Shown piece after piece: positions 52,948 through 62,211 of a stretch of 64,000 nt of DNA. A program made the translations under genes and the position numbers. This DNA is from Cytophagaceae bacterium (GTDB taxonomy: Bacteria > Bacteroidota > Bacteroidia > Cytophagales > Spirosomataceae). The DNA lies in contig JAIXOL010000009.1 in the NCBI GenBank assembly GCA_027486845.1, positions 62,001 through 126,000 of the forward strand, in the 5' to 3' direction. The notes under the pieces are model-generated. The model saw only the letters and a list, made by a program, of their open reading frames with translations, made no database searches and was not told where the DNA came from. Position 1 is the first letter of the stretch. Each line of letters opens with the position of its first letter.

Positions 52948-54222
52948 ATGGCAAAAAAAACAAAAAAAATACTTACTTTAAAACCGATTTCTCTTAAAAA
53001 CTACATCGTAGACCGTGCAAGAAAATTACCAATTTATAAATGTTGGTCAATTGGAGACAATGTGTCTGGCATCAAACAAATAATTGTTACCAGACAAAAA
53101 ACAGGCGGAAAATTAGTTGTTGGTTTTTTTCTTGTAGATTTGTTTTGCTTAGGGCTGAAAGATACTTTTTACCGTGAGTTTGATGATGAAGAGGAATTGG
53201 AAGACATGGTTTTTTCTAAACTTCCCTACGAAATTAATAAAGAAGAAATAGACCCAACTTACGCCCAAAATTTGGTTTATGGTGCAATAGAATATGCCGA
53301 AAATTTAGGTTTTTCTCCTCATAAAGAGTTTAAGGTTTCAGAATATATTTTAGATGATATAGAGGAACTTGAATACATCGAAATTGAATTTGGAAAAGAT
53401 GGCAAACCATTCTATTTGCCAGGCGAAAATGATAATATTGTTAAAAACTTAATGATTTTAGATGCAAACGTAGGTAAAGGCAACTACAACTATGCTAATG
53501 CTTTCGATTACGACGATGACGACGACGATGATGATTTTGAAGAGGAAATGGAAGAGTTAGATTATTTACAATCATTAAATGAAGAAGGGTTACAGGAAAA
53601 GTTTATCGAAACAATGGCTTTGATTGATGAAGGAGCAAAGACCTTTTTTGGTGTTCATTTTCTTCTTTTGATGGAAATAAATAATAGAGTTGAAGATGCT
53701 GATGAACTGTTGAAAATTTATAAATCCGATAAAGATTCTTTTATAAAAGAGTTGAACGATAAATTTATCAAATTACTCCCTAAGAATGAAGTAAATATTG
53801 TAGGATTTGAGAAAACGATTCTTCTTCTAATTGAGCAATTTATTGACAATGAATGTTTGCATTTTATATTCTTAGAATCTTATATTAAGGCTCTAAATTC
53901 AATGTTTATTAATGAATTTAGCTCTGAAAGATTTCGCTTTTCAACCACATTTGCCGAAAAAACCAAGTTTTTTGCAAACCAAATGCTTGATGAAATAGCC
54001 AAGTTTTTATACAAAGCAGAAGATTTTACAAAACTTGATGCTGAACAAAAAGAGCGTGTTAAAAACTTTTTCTATGAAGATATAAAAACTGGTGAAGCTG
54101 AAATTTCGGATGAATATGAAAGTTATTGGGAGGATTTTAATTATTTCAACTATTATTTAGATAATCGAAAGCCCGATTTAGATGCAGTTATTGAACTATT
54201 TAAAAATAGAGAAAAACTTTAA
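52948..54222 (+). CDS. Acidic protein of unknown function
   Basis: A 424-residue protein with a basic N-terminus (MAKKTKKILTLKPISLKNYI), then a compact domain with IVTRQKTGGKLVVGFFLVDL and LKDTFYREFDDEEELED (about 48-92), a segment NLVYGAIEYAENLGFSPHKE, and an Asp/Glu tract (eight aspartates within YDDDDDDDDFEEE, about 190-202). The C-terminal half is helical. I do not recognise a family. There is no signal or membrane segment. It is the third gene of the hairpin-framed accessory segment, 269 bp after the oxygenase gene. Confidence 0.7.
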   Translation: MAKKTKKILTLKPISLKNYIVDRARKLPIYKCWSIGDNVSGIKQIIVTRQKTGGKLVVGFFLVDLFCLGLKDTFYREFDDEEELEDMVFSKLPYEINKEEIDPTYAQNLVYGAIEYAENLGFSPHKEFKVSEYILDDIEELEYIEIEFGKDGKPFYLPGENDNIVKNLMILDANVGKGNYNYANAFDYDDDDDDDDFEEEMEELDYLQSLNEEGLQEKFIETMALIDEGAKTFFGVHFLLLMEINNRVEDADELLKIYKSDKDSFIKELNDKFIKLLPKNEVNIVGFEKTILLLIEQFIDNECLHFIFLESYIKALNSMFINEFSSERFRFSTTFAEKTKFFANQMLDEIAKFLYKAEDFTKLDAEQKERVKNFFYEDIKTGEAEISDEYESYWEDFNYFNYYLDNRKPDLDAVIELFKNREKL

Positions 54223-54587
54223 TAGTACTTACACAAAGAGACTATTTTTCAAAGGTATAGACAAAGTGTGATACACTTGTTCTTGCGTAACTCCTATTTT
54301 AAGAATTAAGAAACGAGGCTATCTCAAAAAATAATATTTGGCTGATTTTTCTTTATCAGGGCTGATTATCGTTTTATCATGTTTTATGAATTTATAGATT
54401 ACGTTCATTTATATTAAAATGTTGAATAGGTAAATTCTGATTCACAAAAAAGCTCAATGATGCAAATTGTTGAGCTTTTTTGTTGGTGTAGTTTATCTGT
54501 TGAAAAGCTACTCTATTGTTTTTATTGGCAAAAACATGTTGTTACTATCTGGGAAAAACCATATTTTTGATAAAATATCGTAATAGT
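54223..54587. other. Intergenic remnant region with hairpin copy 3
   Basis: No gene is seen. At 54443-54482 the sequence CACAAAAAAGCTCAATGATG continues into AAATTGTTGAGCTTTTTTG and differs from copy 1 at one position over about 40 bp. GAGGCTATCTCAAAA near 54316-54330 resembles a terminal repeat of some IS families, but no partner is found. Confidence 0.5.
54443..54482 (+). terminator. Hairpin terminator, copy 3
   Basis: CACAAAAAAGCTCAA (54443-54457) pairs with TTGAGCTTTTTTG from 54470. It is nearly identical to the hairpin after moxR, 5.3 kb away, although it is not close to any stop codon (220 bp after the acidic-protein gene). Confidence 0.8.
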
Positions 54588-56026
54588 TTAGCAGGTTTTC
54601 CAAGTGAATTGATTTTGGAAGACCGATTGTAGTTGTTGAAATGGGTTAAGTCCTTGTTTTCTGACGGTAGAGATAAAACCCTGGATACGGGCAAAGTGTT
54701 TTGCACCAACAATGGTTCTGAAACAAGCCGACACCTTTTGTTTTGTCTTAACAGGTCTCAAATCTCGCTCGGCTTGATTGTTAGTAAATGGCAGGTCTTG
54801 ATGAAAAGCGAAGGACAGTATAGCATCCTGATTTTGAGATAGTCGTTCAAGAAGGTTTAGTCCTTTTGATTTTTTGATTCGCCCCTTTTGTCCAGCTATC
54901 TTGATTGGTGGTGGTTCTTCAAGAAAACCTTGCTGGCAAATTTGGTGGAACTCTTGGACATATTTTGATAGAAGTTCTTGGGGTAAATATAGTTGGCTAT
55001 TTGCTTGAGAGGCTTCAAATAGGCTCAATAGGTATTTTTGCATGAGTGCTGCCCAATTAGAACCATTTTCAATCAAGGCTTGTAACTCACGAATGATATG
55101 GGCTTACAGATTAGATGGGTCGCTTGGTTAAGGTTAGAATACGATGCCCAGCAGTCGTGCATCAGATAGTTTTTGCAATCTTGTAAAATACTTTGTTCAG
55201 ATTCAATGGCTAATTTGCCACGTTTTTGATGGACAAAAAAATAAGTATAGAGGGTATTACAGGCCACGTGAAGCCATTGTAGTGAGCCTTGGCAACGCAG
55301 ACCAGTTTCATCTGTATGAACAATTTTTGACTCTAAAAGTGAATGCTTTATTTGATTTTCGATGGGTTCTAATTTTTCATATGCCTGTTGATTAGCACTA
55401 AAGGCAGTTGAAGGGTTGAACTCATAACTATATAAATCGCCAAAAAGAGTACTTATTTTTTGAAAAGGAATTTTAAAATCTGTGTTTAGATAAACGGCCA
55501 AGGCTTTGATATTTGAACCATATTGAACTGGGCTGGCTGACAAACTAATAGGTAAAGATGCCTTGGTTTCACAGCCACAAGTACATTGACTTACTAAGAG
55601 TTGGTGCTGGGTAATCCAAAGTCTTTGTGGGGGTAAATCAAAAACTTGATGCGATGAACCAACTTTTACAACATCGGATTCACTTAATTGGTTAGAACAA
55701 GCAGTACAAATTTCAGCATAATGTTTTATCAATTCGTCAGGTAATGAAATCATTTGAAGCGTTTTACCATTATGACCAATTTGCCCTCCTATTTTGCTTG
55801 TGCTAACTTTAGGAAAGGCTGGTTTTTTGCCATAACCTTCACTTGAAGGCGGTTTATGTGAGTTAGTAGAATTTTTTGCAAGTCTTGCTTTTAACTCAAA
55901 GTTCTCGTTTTTAAGAGCAATATTTTCCAATCTCAATTCAGCATTTTCTGCTTCCAATTGAGATACTCGTTCCAGTAAACTGGATACAAGTGATTTTAAG
56001 ACCAATATTTCTTCTTCTAAACTCAT
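54588..56026 (-). pseudogene. IS66-family transposase (TnpC), broken by a one-base deletion
   Basis: The minus-strand frame from 56026 encodes a Leu/Glu-rich coiled coil, the GQIGHNGKTLQ zinc-binding region, CSQCTCGC-type cysteines and the DDE-domain Asp segments HTDETGLRCQG and HDCWASY. It then runs out of frame at about 55103-55106, where TGT AA GCC CAT lacks one base of the CNAHIIREL motif. The other frame continues with ALIENGSNWAAL and the catalytic Glu in FTNNQAERDLRPVK to a stop at 54588. The single deletion inactivates the transposase. No tnpA/tnpB genes and no clear terminal repeats were found. Confidence 0.9.
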
Positions 56027-56059
56027 ATTTTTTATGTAGCAATTTCTGTACCTAAATAA

Positions 56060-56266
56060 TTACCTAATCACAAAGATTTTGGTGAATTGGTGTTTAAAAA
56101 TGACCTTCCCTGCAAAGGATTAGTATTACTTCGCTTGCAAGATAATTCACTTATCGGTAGAATAAATGCCCTAAAAAATCTTTTTGATAATTATTTTACT
56201 TTGATAAGTCAAGATAATTTTATCGTTGCTTCAGATGAAAATGTCCGTGTTAAGAAATTTCAATAA
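56060..56266 (+). pseudogene. Truncated DUF5615 PIN-like (Mut7-C) toxin-type gene fragment
   Basis: After a stop at 56057 the frame reads HKDFGELVFKNDLPCKGLVL then LRLQDNSLIGRINALKNLF and ends VRVKKFQ. The KDFGELVF...L...GV.LLRL pattern is the C-terminal half of DUF5615 PIN-like proteins. The N-terminal half is missing, and the break coincides with the edge of the IS66 remnant, so insertion or a following deletion probably removed it. The usual DUF433 antitoxin gene is not visible. Confidence 0.72.
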
Positions 56267-56277
56267 ATTTCAAATCC

Positions 56278-57159
56278 CTACCCCTCATTCATCAAAGTCT
56301 CGTAAACCAGCATCAGAATACCATCTTTCAGACCCAAATCAGGTACTATGATTTCAGTAGCACCAGCCCATTTCATTACCGAAATATAAATATCTGAGGC
56401 TGGAACAATCACATCAGCACGGTCGGCATTGAGTTGGAGTTTATTCATGCGTTCCTCTAAACTAAATTTTTCAATGTAATTACGCATCTTTTCGAGGTCT
56501 TTTAAGTTGGCTTTATTCTCTTTTTTCCCTTCAATCATATTGAAAAGTTTCGAGATATTCCCGCCTGTGCCTACTGCGATTACATTTTCATGGTTCGGAA
56601 TATTAATGTTTACCCAAGTTTGCATTTTTTTCCAAACATCGGGTGCTTCTTGATGTTCAAGAAGACGAACCGAACCTATTTTAAACGATTTTGCTGCAAT
56701 TTTTTGCTGACCTTTATAAATATTTAGTTCTGTGCTACCGCCACCCACATCAATATGCAAATATGTGCGGTCACCATCAAGCAAAGTTACAATTACATTA
56801 TTAATTAATTCGGCTTCTTGTTCGCCTTCAATCAAATGGATTTCCATTCCGAGTTCATTATGGATTCTTTCTACGATGCTTGCACCGTTTACGGCTTCAC
56901 GCATGGCACTTGTGGCACAAATCATGTAAGCATCAACTTCGTGAAGTTCCATCAAAAGTTGATAAGCCTGCAATAGTTTTTTGATACGGGCTTCGCTTGC
57001 ATGTGAAATACTTCCACCATTGAATACATCCATACCCAATCGAAGAGCAAAACGCACGTATTCAACCTTTTTGAAGCTAATTTTGTTTTTGTTGGTCAAA
57101 ACTGACGAAATTTGCATTCGGGCAGCATTTGAGCCAATATCTATTGCGGCAATTTTCAT
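56278..57159 (-). CDS. Exopolyphosphatase/pppGpp phosphohydrolase (Ppx/GppA) family protein
   Basis: A 293-residue ASKHA-fold protein starting at MKIAAIDIGSNAARMQISSV. DIGSNAARM, YLHIDVGGGSTELNIYKG and AVGTGGNISKLF are the nucleotide/phosphate-binding motifs. It is short (no C-terminal HD domain), like the single-module Ppx of many Bacteroidota. It cleaves polyphosphate or pppGpp in the cytoplasm. The frame extends to 57237, but the ATG at 57159 is the family start. Confidence 0.92.
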   Translation of the reverse strand: MKIAAIDIGSNAARMQISSVLTNKNKISFKKVEYVRFALRLGMDVFNGGSISHASEARIKKLLQAYQLLMELHEVDAYMICATSAMREAVNGASIVERIHNELGMEIHLIEGEQEAELINNVIVTLLDGDRTYLHIDVGGGSTELNIYKGQQKIAAKSFKIGSVRLLEHQEAPDVWKKMQTWVNINIPNHENVIAVGTGGNISKLFNMIEGKKENKANLKDLEKMRNYIEKFSLEERMNKLQLNADRADVIVPASDIYISVMKWAGATEIIVPDLGLKDGILMLVYETLMNEG

Positions 57160-57180
57160 AAAACACCTTTTTATTACGCA

Positions 57181-57202
57181 TCCTGCCCCTAAAGGGGAAT
57201 TA
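57181..57202. repeat. Short GCCCCTAAAGGGG palindrome
   Basis: CCTGCCCCTAAAGGGGAATT, a compact GC-rich palindrome 22 bp upstream of the Ppx start. It is like a minimal form of the element found within the carotenoid desaturase gene. Confidence 0.4.
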
Positions 57203-57224
57203 TTGTTAATGTTTTTAAAGTTTG

Positions 57225-57232
57225 CAAAAGTA
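57225..57232 (-). promoter_or_regulatory. -7 element for the Ppx/GppA gene
   Basis: On the minus strand TACTTTTG matches TAnnTTTG, about 65 bp before the ATG. Confidence 0.4.
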
Positions 57233-57264
57233 AGCAATTCGCTTCAAAATAAGCTGATAAATAA

Positions 57265-57296
57265 AAAAGGTACCGCAATTTCTTGCAGTACCTTTT
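57265..57296 (-). terminator. Terminator downstream of the SGLT-like symporter gene
   Basis: AAAAGGTAC (57265-57273) with GTACCTTTT (57288-57296), extended by GCAA/TTGC inside a C-A mismatch, loop TTTC. A T-run follows on the minus strand. Confidence 0.85.
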
Positions 57297-57333
57297 CATA
57301 ATGTTTTTATTTATACTATTTTAGCTTGAAATC

Positions 57334-58953
57334 TTACCAGAAATAAGTGTAAAGCGAAATAATTGTAATGATTACAATGGCCGCACCAATAGCAAAACCA
57401 GTTGTAGTTTTAAACATTGAAGCGTCAATTTCGAGTCCTTTATTCTCATCTGGTAAAACCAAACTAAGTATAAACATTACTACTACGCAAATCACAAATA
57501 CCCAACCCATACGATCAAGGAATGGCATTGCACTCCAATCGGTTCCTGGGAGCCAATTATTGTGCATCGATAGGGCAATCAAGAAACCACCCACAATCGC
57601 AAAGAATGCACCTGCTGAGTTTGTTTTTTTCCAGAAAAAGCCCATAATAAAGGCCGCAAATATACCTGGTGAAAGCAAACCTGTCATTTCTTGAATAAAT
57701 TGGAAACCACCTTTTTTCTCAATTCCCATAAATGGAGAAATTAAAATTGCCAAAATCATAGAAACTACGATTACAATTCTACCAACCACAACCAGTTGTT
57801 TTTCGCTCATTTCTTTGGCAAAATAAGGGCGGAAAACATCAAGCGTAAAAATCGTAGAAATACTATTGGCTTTACCAGCCAACGATGCCACAACCGCCGC
57901 CGTCAGTGCCGCAAACGAGAGTCCTTTCAAGCCCATTGGTAAAAGATTTAATAAAACTGGATAAGCTCTATCTTGATTAAAAGTGCCATCTACGCCCAAC
58001 ATTTCTTGTTGAAACATTCCTTTTTGATATAAAGCATAAGCCGCAATACCGGGCAAAGTAACGATTACGGGCATCAATAATTTTAAGAACGCTGCAAACA
58101 ACAAACCATTACGAGCTGTGTTGAGGTCTGCACCCAAAGCACGTTGCGTAATGTATTGATTACAACCCCAATAGTTGAGGTTTACAATCCACATTCCACC
58201 AAAAAGAACAGTCAAACCAGGAAGAGACATATAATGAGGATTTCCTTTCGGATAAATCATGTGGAAGTGGTCATCGTGGTTTTGAGTCATTAATTTAAAA
58301 CCATTTGCCAAACCTTCCATTCCGTACTTGTCAGAAACCAAAGTTACTGCTAAATATGTAGCAGCTAAACCGCCGATTACTAAGAAAAACACTTGAATTA
58401 CATCGGTAAAACCAATTACTTTCATACCACCAATCGTAATTATAATGGCAAAAATCGCCAAAAAAACCATGCAAGTATAGAAATCTAAACCCGAAATACC
58501 CGAAACCGCTAAAGCCCCCAAATACAAAATAGAAGTAAGATTTACCATGATATAGAGCAATAACCAAAAGATTGCCATAATCAAACTCACAGTTTTGTTG
58601 TAGCGTTGGCTCAAAAACTGGGGCATTGTAGAAATATTATTTTTTAAATAAATTGGCATAAAGAAAACCGCTACGATAATCAAGGTAGCAGCAGCCATCC
58701 ACTCATAAGTCGAAATGCCCAAACCCATGGAAAAACCATTGCCCGACATACCGATCATCTGCTCAGCAGAGATATTTGAGGCAATCAACGAGGCTCCAAT
58801 TGCCCACCAAGTAAGCGAGCCTTCGGCCAAGAAAAAGTCTTTGGTAGAGGTTTCGGTAGATTTTTTCTTGTTGTAAATCCAAAAGCCGTAGCCTGCCACG
58901 ACGATAAAATAAAATAGAAAAACTAAATAGTCCAGTGTTTGTAGTTTTTGCAT
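57334..58953 (-). CDS. Sodium/solute symporter (SSS family, SGLT-like)
   Basis: A 539-residue polytopic protein with about 14 hydrophobic helices. SLIASNISAEQMIGMSGNGF (helix 2) closely follows the bacterial sodium/galactose transporter vSGLT, and NYWGCNQYITQRALGA and AGKANSISTIFTLDVF are further SSS features. It imports a sugar or other solute with sodium across the inner membrane. No sugar-metabolism gene is adjacent, so the solute is not established. Confidence 0.9.
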   Translation of the reverse strand: MQKLQTLDYLVFLFYFIVVAGYGFWIYNKKKSTETSTKDFFLAEGSLTWWAIGASLIASNISAEQMIGMSGNGFSMGLGISTYEWMAAATLIIVAVFFMPIYLKNNISTMPQFLSQRYNKTVSLIMAIFWLLLYIMVNLTSILYLGALAVSGISGLDFYTCMVFLAIFAIIITIGGMKVIGFTDVIQVFFLVIGGLAATYLAVTLVSDKYGMEGLANGFKLMTQNHDDHFHMIYPKGNPHYMSLPGLTVLFGGMWIVNLNYWGCNQYITQRALGADLNTARNGLLFAAFLKLLMPVIVTLPGIAAYALYQKGMFQQEMLGVDGTFNQDRAYPVLLNLLPMGLKGLSFAALTAAVVASLAGKANSISTIFTLDVFRPYFAKEMSEKQLVVVGRIVIVVSMILAILISPFMGIEKKGGFQFIQEMTGLLSPGIFAAFIMGFFWKKTNSAGAFFAIVGGFLIALSMHNNWLPGTDWSAMPFLDRMGWVFVICVVVMFILSLVLPDENKGLEIDASMFKTTTGFAIGAAIVIITIISLYTYFW

Positions 58954-59170
58954 ATTGCTTAGGGTTAATTAATAAGTGTCAAAAGTACAATTTTAAATAA
59001 TGTTTAAACAAAATAAGAGATAAAATTTGCTTTTTCAAAGAAAAGTCATGGTTTTTAGAGGAAATAAATACTGACAATTACTTATTCGTTCAATAAGAAT
59101 TTTACAAACAATACTTATTTTTTTGTTATGAATTAAGATTTGCTTATTTTTACCAAAAAACTGTCCCGTT

Positions 59171-60427
59171 TTGAATAGAAATACAATTAGGCTCCTAGTT
59201 TTACTCGGTACGCTTTCGATTTCGGGAATTATTGCTGTGCAAGCCTACTGGGTAAAACGTGCTTTCGACTTAAAAGAACAACAATTTAGACAAACCGTCA
59301 TGATTTCGCTACGAAGTGTAGCGAACAGAATCTCTACGATATATAAACTTTCTAAATTCGATAATCCTGTTACGCAGCTTTCGTCAGATTATTATGTTTC
59401 AAATCTCAGAGTTCCGCTCGATGCCGATGTATTGGAGCATTATCTAAAGGAAGAATTTAAGAAGCAAAATCTAAACACGCCCTTTGAGTTCGGTATTTAT
59501 GACTGTGAAAGTGAAAATATTGTATATGGTGCTTATATTGATGCTGATTTCGAAACCGGTAGTATTTCTTCAAAACCTTTACCTAAAACCGATAAATATA
59601 TCAATTATTTTGGGGTGAGGTTTCCGAGTAAGACTAGTTATTTGGCTAGTAGGCTCGATATTTGGTTGATTTCTTCGCTAATTACGTTGGTAGTAACTGT
59701 TTTTTTTGGCTATGCAATGTTTGTGATTTTACGTCAAAAACGTCTAAGTGAAGTACAACGAGATTTCGTGAATAATATGACGCACGAGTTTCAAACACCC
59801 ATTTCAACAATACGCATAGCAACAGATGTTTTGAGTCAAACAAAAATAATTGAGCAGCCAGAACGTTTGAAAAAATACGTGCAGATTATTCGTCAAGAAA
59901 ATAATCGCTTAAAGACGCAAGTTGAAACTGTGTTAAACACAGCTCGTTTAGAAAGAGGTAAAATGGAATTGGAAATTCAACTGCAAGAGCTTCATAGTTT
60001 GATAAATGAGGTAACTGAGGGTGTGCAAGCTGAATTGGAAGATTGCTTAAAAGTAGAGTTAAATGCTACAAAATCAAGTATTTTTGCCGACCGCACTCAA
60101 TTGGTGAGTTTGATAAGAAACCTGCTTGAAAATGCCATAAAATACTCGTCTAAACCGCCAAGGATAACGATTCGTACAGAAAATGTAGATGACAAGTTGG
60201 TTTTTTCAGTAGCTGATAAAGGTATAGGTATTCCTAAAGAAAATATAGCTAAAATATTTAATAAATTTTATAGAGTTCCTACCGGTAATTTACACAATGT
60301 AAAGGGTTTTGGCTTGGGTTTGAGTTATGTTAATCAAATCGTAAAAGCACACAAATGGCAAATAAAGGTGGAGAGTGAAGTAGGGGAAGGGACGACTTTT
60401 AGAGTAATAATGAATCAAGAGGGTTAG
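59171..60427 (+). CDS. Sensor histidine kinase
   Basis: A 418-residue kinase with helices near 8-27 and 167-192 around a periplasmic sensor region of about 140 residues. The cytoplasmic part has the H-box NNMTHEFQTPISTIRIA (His205), N-box RNLLENAIKYSS, and G-boxes VADKGIGIPKE and GFGLGLSYV. No HAMP domain is obvious. The start is a TTG (59171); no ATG or GTG fits before the first helix. The response regulator gene lies 339 bp downstream in the same direction and is its likely partner. Confidence 0.92.
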   Translation: MNRNTIRLLVLLGTLSISGIIAVQAYWVKRAFDLKEQQFRQTVMISLRSVANRISTIYKLSKFDNPVTQLSSDYYVSNLRVPLDADVLEHYLKEEFKKQNLNTPFEFGIYDCESENIVYGAYIDADFETGSISSKPLPKTDKYINYFGVRFPSKTSYLASRLDIWLISSLITLVVTVFFGYAMFVILRQKRLSEVQRDFVNNMTHEFQTPISTIRIATDVLSQTKIIEQPERLKKYVQIIRQENNRLKTQVETVLNTARLERGKMELEIQLQELHSLINEVTEGVQAELEDCLKVELNATKSSIFADRTQLVSLIRNLLENAIKYSSKPPRITIRTENVDDKLVFSVADKGIGIPKENIAKIFNKFYRVPTGNLHNVKGFGLGLSYVNQIVKAHKWQIKVESEVGEGTTFRVIMNQEG

Positions 60428-60766
60428 TTACTGGTTGATTTAGTTACTGGGAAATTGGTTTCCCGTAAATTGTTATGGTTATTGTTAAACGGGTTACTCG
60501 AAAATTACAGTTTTATATTTTTTGAACTGTTGCGATGCTTATTAGGTACTGAGAGAAAAGGCATGAGACGGTTCGCCACAGCGATTCGAGACAATCGACA
60601 GTTCTATGTTGTTATAAAATTCTCGCTATCAATGAGTTATAGAATATGTATTTAACGTTTAATACTGTCATTTTACTTAACAAATATTTAAAAAAGCTTT
60701 CTTCGTAGTTACCTATATCGCATTTTCCAATAACCAAATAACTAGTTCCCTAATAATTATAAAACA
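60428..60766. other. Spacer between kinase and response regulator, with degenerate repeats
   Basis: TTAGTTACTGG appears twice at 60424-60450, and CCAATAACC with related text at 60727-60756. The forward frame at 60455-60655 does not look like protein. Such a long gap is unusual within a two-component operon. Confidence 0.4.
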
Positions 60767-61450
60767 ATGCCCAAAATACTATACGTTGAAGATGACCCAA
60801 ACCTCGGGTTTGTGACAAAAGACAATCTCGAACTCGAAGGCTATGATATTGCACATTTTCAAGACGGGAAAGAAGCTTGGAAGAGTTTTAGCAAAGATAA
60901 ATACGACTTATGTTTGCTTGATGTGATGCTACCTGAATTAGATGGCTTTTCGTTGGCCGAGAAAATCAGAAAGCAGAATTTGCAAGTACCAATCATATTT
61001 CTTACTGCTAAAATAATGCAAGAAGATCGAATTACGGGATTGAAAATTGGCGGTGATGATTATGTAACAAAACCTTTCAGTATCGAAGAATTGTGTCTTA
61101 GAATAAAAATATTCTTGAAACGTAAAGATGTTTCAAAAGAACAAATACAAGGTTCTTCTACTTGGAAAGTTGGTGTTTATGAGTTTGATTATCAGCAACT
61201 TAGTTTGAAATCAAATACAAAAATTGAGCAACTTACGCATCGTGAAGCCGAAGTTTTGAAGTTTTTATGTGAACGTAAAAACCAAGTAATCAAACGCGAT
61301 GAAATCCTAACGGCAATTTGGGGGCGTGATGATTATTTTTTAGGCCGAAGTCTTGATGTCTTTGTGACTCGTTTAAGAAAAATGCTCGCCGAAGATTCTT
61401 CTATTAAAATTGAAAACGTACACGGAATTGGATTTAGATTTGCATGTTGA
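60767..61450 (+). CDS. OmpR-family response regulator
   Basis: A 227-residue regulator. Receiver domain (1-120) with Asp9, Asp10, phosphoacceptor Asp52 and the Lys of VTKPFS. The C-terminal winged helix (about 130-227) has LTHREAEVLKFLCERKNQVI and LDVFVTRLRKML. Phosphorylated by the kinase encoded upstream, it would bind DNA as a dimer. Targets are unknown. Confidence 0.93.
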   Translation: MPKILYVEDDPNLGFVTKDNLELEGYDIAHFQDGKEAWKSFSKDKYDLCLLDVMLPELDGFSLAEKIRKQNLQVPIIFLTAKIMQEDRITGLKIGGDDYVTKPFSIEELCLRIKIFLKRKDVSKEQIQGSSTWKVGVYEFDYQQLSLKSNTKIEQLTHREAEVLKFLCERKNQVIKRDEILTAIWGRDDYFLGRSLDVFVTRLRKMLAEDSSIKIENVHGIGFRFAC

Positions 61451-61575
61451 TTTTTTCAATGTTTATTTATGATTTTTTAAATGTAAATGTTTGATTTTTT
61501 TCTTGTAAAAGGTGTTTTTGGGGAACTTAGAAGTTTGAAAATGTAATTTATCTAAACATCAAACGTAAATCAGCA

Positions 61576-62034
61576 TCAAATCGGCAAAACCGTTGTGCTT
61601 TTCACCTCCGACATTACAAAAAAGCTGTGTATCAACGAAACTCCCGATAGAACTGATAGTTTTTGTTGGTGGAATTGATGGTAACTTTCCATATCAGGTA
61701 CAATTATTTTGAGCATGTAATCAAAACTACCTGAGACAAAATTACATTCAATCACTTCTGGCAAATTTAAAATTGATTGATTAAAACCTTCGGAGGTATC
61801 ATGGGTTTGCTTAATCAATGTAACTTGGCAATAAACAGTTAGGTTTTGACCTAGCTTCTTTTTATTCAAAATAGTTACGTATTTTTCAATAATTCCTTCT
61901 TGTTGTAATCTTTTCACACGGTCGTGCACTGGTGTGAGCGAAAGATTTATTTGTTTAGCAATATCTTTCAAAGTCAGATGGGCATCTTCTTGAAGTAATC
62001 TGAGAATTTTTTTGTCGGTTTCGTCGAGAGTCAT
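61576..62034 (-). CDS. Lrp/AsnC-family transcriptional regulator
   Basis: A 152-residue regulator starting at MTLDETDKKI. Helix-turn-helix (LTLKDIAKQINLSLTPVHDR) followed by a RAM/AsnC ligand domain (VIECNFVSGSFDYMLKIIVP). It is divergent from ald, with 270 bp between the starts. In other bacteria Lrp/AsnC regulators next to ald (such as AldR in mycobacteria) respond to alanine and control ald, so that role is likely here. A TTG two codons upstream is a less likely start. Confidence 0.92.
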   Translation of the reverse strand: MTLDETDKKILRLLQEDAHLTLKDIAKQINLSLTPVHDRVKRLQQEGIIEKYVTILNKKKLGQNLTVYCQVTLIKQTHDTSEGFNQSILNLPEVIECNFVSGSFDYMLKIIVPDMESYHQFHQQKLSVLSGVSLIHSFFVMSEVKSTTVLPI

Positions 62035-62199
62035 AAGCAATGAATGGATTAAAGAATGATAGAATATTAGTTTTCAGAATTTTTTTCTTTCTTGAAATAC
62101 AAAAAACTATTAAATCAGAAAAATATACTGTAAAAATATATAATTAAGATAATATTTTCTTATTTTTTCAAATATAACAATAATATTTTCTTTATTTAC

Positions 62200-62207
62200 T
62201 AATTTTG
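62200..62207 (+). promoter_or_regulatory. -7 element for ald
   Basis: TAATTTTG matches TAnnTTTG. Transcription from it would place a leader of about 90 nt before the ald ATG. Confidence 0.45.
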
Positions 62208-62211
62208 TGGT

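Noticed and set aside
53511-53546. Asp-codon run (GAY repeat) as a variable microsatellite
   Set aside because: The codons alternate GAC and GAT irregularly, so selection for an acidic tract explains it as well as slippage would.
54316-54330. GAGGCTATCTCAAAA as the end of another insertion sequence
   Set aside because: Resembles IS terminal repeats, but no inverted partner or second transposase was found in the window.
60455-60655. 66-codon plus-strand open frame between kinase and response regulator
   Set aside because: Its start lies in degenerate repeat text, the residues do not resemble a protein, and there is no promoter.
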